Positions 55,788 to 64,000 of a stretch of DNA of 64,000 bases are shown here, piece after piece. A program made the translations under genes and the position numbers. The notes beneath the pieces were generated by a model that had not been told where the DNA came from, searched no databases, and saw only the letters and a program-made list of their open reading frames with translations. The stretch is from Carex sylvatica (Eukaryota; Streptophyta; Magnoliopsida; Poales; Cyperaceae), in assembly GCA_964058845.1 (NCBI GenBank), contig CAXKVR010000126.1, positions 20,767 through 84,766 of the forward strand, in the 5' to 3' direction. Position 1 is the stretch's first letter, and every line of letters begins with the position of its first letter.

Positions 55788-58700
55788 TCAGCTCTGATTA
55801 TCTGTTGGAGCAGGAGGGGGTGGTGAATCGTCAACCCCTGTTATTTTCTCATGGTGAAGTTTCACAACAATACATGTTATGTTGTCGGCACTGCCACGCA
55901 TGTATGCCGTCTCTGTCAGCTTTCGCGCAGCTGCCTCTGGCTCTTCCTCACCTCTTACTAACAATACAGCATCCTATTCCAAAATAAGGAAGAACGTTGA
56001 AATAATGTATTATTGTTGAAGAACATATTGAAAATAACCTGACAGTTCCGTTACTAAGCTGTTCCATCCTCAAAACCCAAAACTACACAAAAAATCAAAT
56101 CAACAAAAACCAGATGGTCATCAGCCATGCACAGGTTTAGGCGTCAAAAGTAGTGGCTGATGACCATCTGCGTATCAACATGAAGCACTTTGCTAATAAT
56201 AAGTATTTGACTACAAAACAACCAATTGCTACCTGATCAATACTAATGAGTTCTCTGCGTACCCAATTAAACCCAATTTCATCACAAACAGTAACAAAAT
56301 CAAAGTGAAGCTATAAAGAAACAAAAAGAACAAAAGATTTTGTTATTATTTAAATCAAATCTCAAAGTGAAACAAACCTCGTTTGGCACTACATCCCACA
56401 GCCCATCACTGGCCAAAATCAGAAGCTCCAGCTCATCGGTTATTTCTTCCTCCTGAAATTTTTTTAACAAGATACTCTCATAAATTATGATTTAAAAGCA
56501 GCATTACAGACAAGACATTCAATTTAGGCAAACTATAAAAGTAGGAAAATTAGTTCCTCCACTGTTTCTCAAGAAAAACAAAATAGTACTTGAATTTCGG
56601 GTTCAGCTACAACAAACTGCTTCAGAAGGCGGTTACCAAAGGCACGGGACATCGCCAAAACACCTCCAACTCGCCATGTACCTACAACACCAGAGATACA
56701 AAATCACCTTGTATCAGCATTTAATTTAAAGTTCTGTTATTTTCCTCTTGTGTGAGTTAAATGGTAAGACAAAAATACTTACCTGCCCACATGACAACTC
56801 CACCCGCACTTTCTATTCTCTCACGTTCATCTCTTCTGTTTGGTTTGTGGTCGTCGGATAGTGGGATTGCTGAAAGGCAGAAAAAAAAAGAACAATATCA
56901 TTTTGTACCACTGCTTCTGATTTTGCTGCAGTTAGGAAGAATATCATGATTCATGACTCATGACAAACATATTTGTTCAAATTCAACCATCCAACATTAG
57001 TGGATTTCATTTACACAAGAAAGTAGTTTTGTGACATAGGATGAAGGAACATGATCAATTATTAAAACCTCAATTACTATTTTTTTATTTTTTTTGCTTT
57101 AACATGTTAATAGGCTAACACTGTACTAGAACTTGGTACTGTATCTATAACCACAAACAAGTTGATTAGGGCTACAGATGTGACATCATTCTAAATTTTG
57201 ACCTATCTCTTGAATCTGTCCAAATTTGGAGAATAAAATTTCCCTAAGTTCTCTAGTAACATCCTAATTACACACCAATGGAATAATGTGGTTTACACTT
57301 CCTCCTAGAAAAATACAGAAATCTGTTCATCCTTACAAATGGGTAGCAAGTAGACTCTTGTATTTTGCGTCTTTGAATGACCTTTTACCATGAACCAATA
57401 TATTCAAAATCTCAGCAAATCATGCAACAGAAGCAAAATTTAACAACTTAAGTTACCTTTCCCAGCTTTTGATATAATGGCTCGCGAATCTCCAACATTG
57501 GCTACATAGAGACGATTTTCTACCAAGACGGCAGTTGATGCTGTCGAACCATCGTCTCTGAGTGTACTTGTTTCAGTTTCAAGAAAATCACAATCTGTTT
57601 TTTTATATGTTTCACCTGCATAATTAATATTCAATTTATATTGACAACCATGACAGAGGTTTGCAATGATGACCAATAATCAACAGATTAACAAAATGGC
57701 CTTGCCCGAATGCTACCACATGATAATAATTTGGAATCTTATGCCTAATTATCACCTAATTCCTAGATAAAATTGTAACTAAATGCAACCAAAAGAACCC
57801 AGACCAAATAAAACATAAACGTTCAAGACTGATATCAATCTGGTAACAGACCAGCATTCGTTTGGCACCTCTCTAGCACAATACCTGAACAAACTGGTGT
57901 GGTAATTTAATCAAGAGAACAGTGTTCTTAAATAAGTAAAATCGGTTTAAGGGGGTATAGAAAGTACTAATTGCTAATTTAGTGTTTGTCATGAACTGTG
58001 GATGCTTCATGAGGTTGCTAAATAAGTGCTCCTTCAAGTACGCAGCTGCTCGAGAACCGCCATGACCTAAAATTAAAACAGAAATACAATTTATAATTTC
58101 ACAAGAATTGCTAAAAGTATAACCAACACTACATCACGAATAAAGGGCTTGCATATGCTTTTAAACAAACGGCCCAACAATACTACATAAGAGCTTAAAA
58201 TAGAAAAAGAGAGATAGAGAGAGAGAGAGAGAGAGAGGTACCATCAAAAATTCCAAAAAGACTGATGACTTTGCCCTCAATTTGAGAGGACTTTGCATCA
58301 TAAAAATCCTCCATGGTGACTCTCTTTCCTCTGAAACTCGCATATCCACAACTTAAGCTTCCATCCTCGCTAAGAAAATAATTATACACAGGAATTCTAA
58401 GCACTGATTACTGCAATATGCTTGCAAAAACTGCAAAGATGAGGCGTAATTAAGAAAAAAAGCCAAACTATCACCTTTCTAGTTGGTCATGCAAATATTT
58501 CTGCCCACAACATTTAACTTTTAATATTTCCTCAAAATATTCCATAAATTAAGTTATTATTGTCAGAAGACGATCCAGTATCTCTCTGCCTTTTGGTGGC
58601 AGTGGATACTGCCCAACATTACTTGCTACTAATTTCGTACTCCAGTATGAAACTACCAACTAGAATCATAATCTAACTTTTTCTTTATAACTTGTCCAAT

Positions 58701-60482
58701 ATTCTTATAGAATTACATTCCATTTTGAGGTTTTATGATAGGTTTGGGGAAAAAGAATAAAGTCAATGAACCATAATTGCCACGTGAATGCTGATTACTC
58801 AAGCATAATGCCTTGTAACAACGAGGGGGTTGAAAAAGACACTTTTTATGCAGAAGCGTGGAATGTGACACAATAAATATTCAACAGATTTTGTTGATCC
58901 ACGAGTTTCACTAAATATGGCAGTATTCACGTTGAATTCTCCTTCTCTAAAGGGTTGTTTGGATTGAACAAATTATCCCTACTGCGTATAACTCCAAAGC
59001 CAATTAATACGCAGTAGCTATAGTTCCTCTTGGCGTGTTTGGGTGCCTATGAGAAAGAACTACATTAAGTCTCAATTAAAGGACTTAATTAAGCTGTGGG
59101 GCCCATCTCACAAATTATTCTCCCCCAAACACAGTGAAACGCAAGAGAAAATGCCCACAGAAGGAAATAATTAATAATTAAGCGGTCGGCCTATCTCAAG
59201 TGCCTTGCCTTTTTCAAGCGGAACAAACAATTTGTCAGCTCATATATGAATTTAACCCCCCCCCCCCCCTCCCCACACACACATAGAAAAAAAAGCCCAA
59301 AATTATAACTTGACTGGTAGAAGTAAAGCGGAATTAAAACTTCATGGCTAGTTCACGTGAAACAACTTATTATATATCTCACAAACTTGTTTTAATATGT
59401 TATCAGCCAATATGGTCTGCCACTTACTGCCAATCAATGAATACATTCGTCTTACTACGACTCTTGCATTGATTGCAACATAATACGCTAATGTCGTTAT
59501 ATGCATGCCCCATGCATGATTGCGTGTGGGTCCATTCAAACTCATATGCACATTCAAACAATGGTAAACTGTACAAATGGGGGAAAAAGCAAAAGAGAGA
59601 GAGAATACTCCATTTACCCACAATTATATAATTCAATCAATGAAAACAATATGTTTCTTGATTCATTGTAATTATATAATTCAAGCAGAGAAAATATTGC
59701 TTTTTAGTGAATGTTATTAAAATCAGTCCATGAAATCTGCTGTTCTACTCACATTTGCACCTTAGGACAAGGCATTTGTGACCAAATAGATTACATTGAT
59801 CCTTTTTTCAGTTTTGCAATGCAAATTAGACAAAGTTTTGGAATGATATCCAACCAATGATGCACAAACATCATAATGCCCCTGTAAACGGATTCCTAAT
59901 TTTGAACCAAAAGAAACAAGCTCTAATATGTAAGTTAAGATGAAAGAATCGGTATATCAAGGTTCACTGGTGATCAGTATTTTTAACAAAAATATAGAAC
60001 AGATAATTGGACATAAATTTTGGACCTTCCCAGATGCAGCCTCAAAGAAAAAAATTCTGGGAAAAAAAACACTATAGGAGGACACAATTCTACCAACAAA
60101 AGCATAAGTTATCCTTGATTACAGACAAAATTACAAAAAAAGGGGGAAAAAGAAGTTACCTTTTCCACCCGCCACTCTGATACCCAACATCGTCCTCCTC
60201 AGGATCAGACCTCTCTTGCGCTGTCACATCAGCACCACCTGAGGCAACGACATCTGCTAGCGTGGCACCAGCCGCTGACGTCGTGCCTAGCTCCTCCTCT
60301 TCCACTGCCGAGCTTGTGGGGTCGGCCATCTTCTTCTCTCCCGCACGAAATCTCTTGTGCTTCAAAGGATGCCTCACTCCCAGTTTTTTTTCGAGATCGG
60401 ATTTTGAACTACTCGCAGAAGGATTTGCCTGATTTTCAGTTGCTTCGCCGCCTTGATCCTTCACACCTCCATCGTAAACCAT
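55788..60482 (-). CDS. Protein phosphatase 2C, At5g53140 (PP2C76)-like
   Basis: Metal-dependent Ser/Thr phosphatase. Exons in transcript order: 60482-60160, 58369-58242, 58066-57968, 57615-57457, 56869-56783, 56681-56590, 56452-56378, 55973-55788; 382 residues, stop TGA. An in-frame TGA two codons before the ATG supports this start. Residues 1-107 are a low-complexity acidic and Ser-rich extension. The catalytic domain follows, with [11 protein letters not shown], the metal-binding MED motif (E128, D129), FDGHGG (149-154), [27 protein letters not shown] (310-318) and RGSADNIT (347-354). The key acidic residues are present. [17 protein letters not shown] places it near Arabidopsis At5g53140, whose substrate is not established. 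It lacks features of the ABA co-receptor clade A. The long introns 1-4 contain a (GA)n run. Confidence 0.93.
58213..58237. repeat. (GA)n microsatellite next to PP2C intron 2 donor
   Basis: A GA run ends a few bases from the donor of intron 2 (exon end 58242). On the transcript it is a CT-rich tract right after the GT. Confidence 0.8.
59257..59271. repeat. Poly-C tract in PP2C intron 1
   Basis: A run of about 14 C followed by TCCCC and CA repeats. Prone to length variation and sequencing error. Confidence 0.75.
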
Positions 60483-60980
60483 TACTCAGTTGATATTAAC
60501 TGTGGATTTAACACATGTAGGAAAAAAGAAACTATCAGGTTGTGCTTTCTTTTTAGTTGATAGAAACAGAAAGATGCTTCCTTTTGAATATCCAAAAAAA
60601 TCAACCGAATCTCTGAAAATACAATATAGGTTCGAAAAAAGGTAAATAGATGAATCGAGTGTACTGTGATCTGGGAAAATCGAAGATCAGATCTCTGTAA
60701 ACCGACCTCCTTAGATCGAAAAGCGATCAGAGATGAAATCATGAACAACCAGCCACATCCAGACAGATCATCTATCTCTCTCTCTTTATCGAGGAGATCA
60801 AGGAAAGAAGAATAGATGAGTGAAGATGTGTGTGTGGGTGTGAGAGAGATAGATGAAGAGAAAGCTAGAATACAAAGAGAAAGAGAGGTGGTGGCGAGAG
60901 GAAGAGAGAGAACGTGGCAAGGTACAGAGAGCATGCGTCCAATTGTGAGCTTGTTTGATGGAATTCTCTGCTCCTGGATG
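60483..60980 (-). promoter_or_regulatory. PP2C 5' leader and proximal promoter
   Basis: On the minus strand this stretch has CT-rich segments (complement of the GAGAGA-type sequence at 60780-60920), typical of plant 5' leaders. No convincing TATA box. ORFs on both strands here are low complexity and are not treated as genes. Confidence 0.4.
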
Positions 60981-60984
60981 ATGA

Positions 60985-61415
60985 AACCCGAAATTTTTAT
61001 TAATAAGAAAATAATTAAATAAATTTCGATAATAGAGAAGAAAATTGTGTTTTTTTTAACATCTAAAAATAACGTGATTGTTTATAAACTACATGAAAAA
61101 AAATCTGGCTTTTATAGACTATCATGATCAGAAATAGTCTATTACAGTTAGAAGACACAAAATCAGACTTGTTCCCTCTAACTATGATAGACTATTAAGT
61201 TCTCTGGTCGCAATAGTTTATGAAGGTCAGGATTTTTTTTTTTTTGCGATTTAGTTAAGAGAGTAATTATATTTCTGTTAAGTTAGCCGTGATAGTTTAT
61301 AACGTCTAGATAACGTTATAAACTATCACGTTTTTTCTAGATGTCGAAAAAACACAATTATTTTCTCCATTATCAATATTTATTTAATTATTTTATTAAT
61401 AAAAATTTATGAAAC
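60985..61415. mobile_element. Foldback element upstream of PP2C
   Basis: About 430 bp. The left arm (TTTTTATTAATAAGAAAAT and on) pairs with the right arm (AATTATTTTATTAATAAAAA). The inner parts AACGTGATTGTTTATAA and TTATAAACTATCACGTT also pair. It lies about 500 bp above the PP2C start codon. No target duplication resolved. Confidence 0.7.
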
Positions 61416-61631
61416 TAGTAGCTCTTTACTTCCTGTCCAGTTTTTAACTACTGAACAAATCTATTTTCCCTCGAGTTGTTTTCTGGTCAAACCTATGTTA
61501 ACCTTTAATTTTAAGGTGTGTTTGGTTGAATTGAGAATAGGTTATTATTAGAGTTAAATTATTCGGTATTCCGTGTTTAGTTGAGTTAGAATAGCTAGAA
61601 TAATGAATTCAAACTTTTTGTCTTATTAGAA

Positions 61632-62366
61632 TGAGAGAATTTTATATATACCACTCAAAAACTGTAAAATTACATATTTACCATTCAAATTTTTATAATT
61701 ACATATTTACCATCTAAAAATCTAATAACTCACAAATTTACCCAATATAACTTTAGTATATATCAAATATACCCAAAACTCATATTAATTATGTTTAATT
61801 TTCTTAAAACTATAATTAATCAATGATTAACTTAGCACCCTCTCTTTCTTTCCTTAGAACCGTTTTCCTTTATACTCAATATAAAAGATTAAAAAAAATA
61901 TTCCATACTGAACCGGTAATAAAACATAGATTCTCAAACTCAGTTACTATTTTGCTAACGGGTTGCGTATTAGCGTCGAATTCAGTATTAGTTATTTTGT
62001 TAAAAAAGTTAGAGCGATTACCTTATTTTAAACGATCAAGCTGGAGTTGGAATCATTATATCCAAGTCACATTCTCTCTAAATTTAAGTGGGAGAGATGA
62101 GATAGAGAGAGAGTTGAAGCGAAAATGAGAAGTTACGTCAAAAAAGGCGGGAGGAAAATATGTGCGCAAAAGAGGAAGGGGTAGAGAAGGAGAAGAGACT
62201 TATTAATTATATTTTATATAATCTTAAACTTAATTAATCTTATTTTTTGATTAATTGGGTAAATATGTGAGTTATTAGATTTTTAGATGGTAAATATGTA
62301 ATTATAGAAATTTGGATGGTAAATACATAATTTCACCGTTTTTGAGTGGTATATATAAAATTCTTC
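61632..62366. mobile_element. Long foldback element with unrelated centre
   Basis: Arms of about 120 bp: left from AGAATTTTATATATACCACT, right ending AGTGGTATATATAAAATTCT. Each contains repeated TTACATATTTACCA-type units. The centre is about 480 bp and holds an ORF (61823-62128) with no recognisable similarity. Flanks TTAGAATGA and TTTGAATAT are only loosely alike, so the duplication is uncertain. Confidence 0.65.
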
Positions 62367-62812
62367 CCTTTGAATATCTCAATACAGAATTTATATGAGA
62401 TATTCAAAGTTATGATTTCAATATCTCAATACAGAATTTTTTTGAAAGTCTTTGGAAAACTTTTAACTTCTTCAATGTACATAAGATTATTAATTTATTT
62501 TTTAAATATGAATTAGATGATGGATATTTTACATTGATAATATATAACATGAAATAAGGCTGAATTTTCCATCCTATAAATTTCTATCTTACATTTATCC
62601 AAAAGTAATAAAAATTTAGAAGGCAAGTGAAATTAAACAGAAATGCAACTTCAAATATCAAAATATCTCCAGCCCAGAACTGAACTGGAGAGTACTTGAA
62701 GTCTGTTTGTGAGGATATAGACCAAATTAAGTACAAGCGGTTGGATCTGCCGCTGAACTGTAGTTAGCATACTTCACCAATCTTGTCTAAAAGCAACATG
62801 TATATATTATAT

Positions 62813-63202
62813 GAGGAGGGATCAAGTTACAACATTTTTTGAGTTACAACAAGTTACAACAAGCATTTTTTATATTTTCAGAGTTCAAATCGTCGATCCA
62901 AACCGTTAGATGTGATCTCCACAATAAAATGTGTTTGGAGACCAAATTTTACATTTTTTGAAATTTTTTTACTATTTATTAAGATGGGTACAAAAACTAG
63001 TCAAATTCAGACCATTGAATTTTATACCCATCTTAATAAATAGTAAAAAAATTCCAAAAAATCTAAAATTTGGTCTCCAAGCACATTTTATTGTGGAGAT
63101 CACATCTAACGGTTTGGATCGATGATTTGGACTTTAAAAATATAAAAAATGCTTGTTGTAACTTATTGTAACTCAAAAAATATTGTAACTTGATCCCTCC
63201 TC
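62813..63202. mobile_element. Mutator-type foldback MITE, shared core, perfect 9-bp target duplication
   Basis: 390 bp, left end GAGGAGGGATCAAGTTACAA, right end TTGTAACTTGATCCCTCCTC, flanked by ATATTATAT at 62804-62812 and 63203-63211. Arms of more than 180 bp meet in a tiny loop near 63000. They carry the core GATCTCCACAATAAAATGTG and TTTTTTTACTATTTATTAAG, as in the 52441 element. Confidence 0.9.
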
Positions 63203-63339
63203 ATATTATATTATTGTAAAGAGGGAGATTATTTGATAATTGAGTTAGGCTATACCACAACACTGTTTCTGTTAGATATTTTAAAAAAAAAATCTTATCT
63301 TTAAAAAAACACTGCTTCTGTTAGAGACTCATATCTTTA

Positions 63340-63575
63340 TTTTTAAATTTCAAACAATTGATCTGAACTATTCAACGTAATTTTCAAATAAAAATATATT
63401 TAACAACTAAATTTGATATTATTTTTTTTGTACTATTTGTTTCGAATTAGATAATTATTTGATTTGAAAATTCAAACCATTCGAAAGTAGTGTTTGTCTA
63501 CTTATCTTAAAAAATAATATATTTGACTGCAAGTATATGTTTAACAGTTCGGATCGATTGTTTAATCTTTAGAGT
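63340..63575. repeat. Decayed member of the shared-core foldback family
   Basis: TTTCAAACAATTGATCTGAAC on the left and GTTCGGATCGATTGTTTAA on the right pair around an AT-rich middle. The ends are lost. Confidence 0.4.
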
Positions 63576-63714
63576 ACGTTTGGATTGTGCAAGAATAGTA
63601 ATTTTTGAGTTAGTTGTTGAGAATAGTGCTAATCCGAGTGGTTTGAGAATAGTGCTAACTTTGAACTATTCGGATCAGTAAAAATATCGTTTGGATTGTA
63701 TATTTAAAATAGCG

Positions 63715-64000
63715 ATTAATAAAATAATGATTAAGCTAATCTAATATTTAAACTAATATTATATTTTATTTTATTTGAATTTTTTAATACTAATCTAATA
63801 TTTTATTTAATACTAATGTAATCTAATGTAATATGATATTATATTTATTTAATACTAATTTAATATTTTATTTAATACAAATATAATATTTTATTTAATA
63901 CTAATCTAATATGATATAATATTTATTTAATACTAATATAATATTTAAACTAGTATTATATTACATTTAACATTTAAATTAATATTATATTATATTTAAC
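63715..64000. repeat. AT-rich tandem repeat
   Basis: Irregular repeats of TTATTTAATACTAAT and AATCTAATATT run to the window edge. No coding content. Confidence 0.75.

Noticed and set aside
60482..60934. 150-codon minus-strand ORF upstream of PP2C
   Set aside because: Low-complexity CT-rich leader; it ends at the PP2C start region and shows no domain.

Overview
This is a gene-sparse, AT-rich nuclear window from a flowering plant, probably a dicot. Long introns bounded by GT-AG signals, four single-copy plant genes, and dense transposable-element debris all point that way. I see nothing bacterial, organellar or viral apart from transposable elements, and the species cannot be named from the sequence.

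Layout. 1-8991 (+): all but the N-terminal start of an FTSH11-type AAA+ zinc metalloprotease, 17 exons. 8992-13780: AT-rich intergenic DNA with inverted-repeat elements. 13990-18300 (-): a complete PLIP1-type plastid lipase, 5 exons, with one GC-AG intron and a miniature transposon directly after the stop codon. 21078-25296: a decayed CACTA element with AGT target duplications, holding a broken Myb/SANT-like gene, a PIF/Harbinger-like end and an old retroelement fragment. 25534-34849: a Ty1/copia LTR retrotransposon on the minus strand with 1972-bp LTRs, TAGCA target duplications, a tRNA-Met-type primer site and a badly broken gag-pol. 34850-43200: LTR relics and non-autonomous hAT and foldback elements. 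43208-48469 (-): a complete DEAD-box RNA helicase of the RH25/26/31 type, 10 exons. 48480-55780: mostly foldback elements, two with perfect 9-bp target duplications. 55788-60482 (-): a complete PP2C phosphatase resembling Arabidopsis At5g53140, 8 exons. 60483-64000: more foldback elements, then AT-rich repeats.

The four host genes are unrelated in function: organellar protein quality control, chloroplast lipid hydrolysis, RNA remodelling and protein dephosphorylation. There is no operon or biosynthetic cluster. The most unusual material is in the retrotransposon. It inserted very recently (one LTR difference noticed), yet its coding region is dead. It also carries repeated short cassettes with palindromic ends in its leader, its LTRs and its integrase region. 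Exon borders were placed by hand from splice signals, reading-frame continuity and remembered family sequences; no alignment was run.
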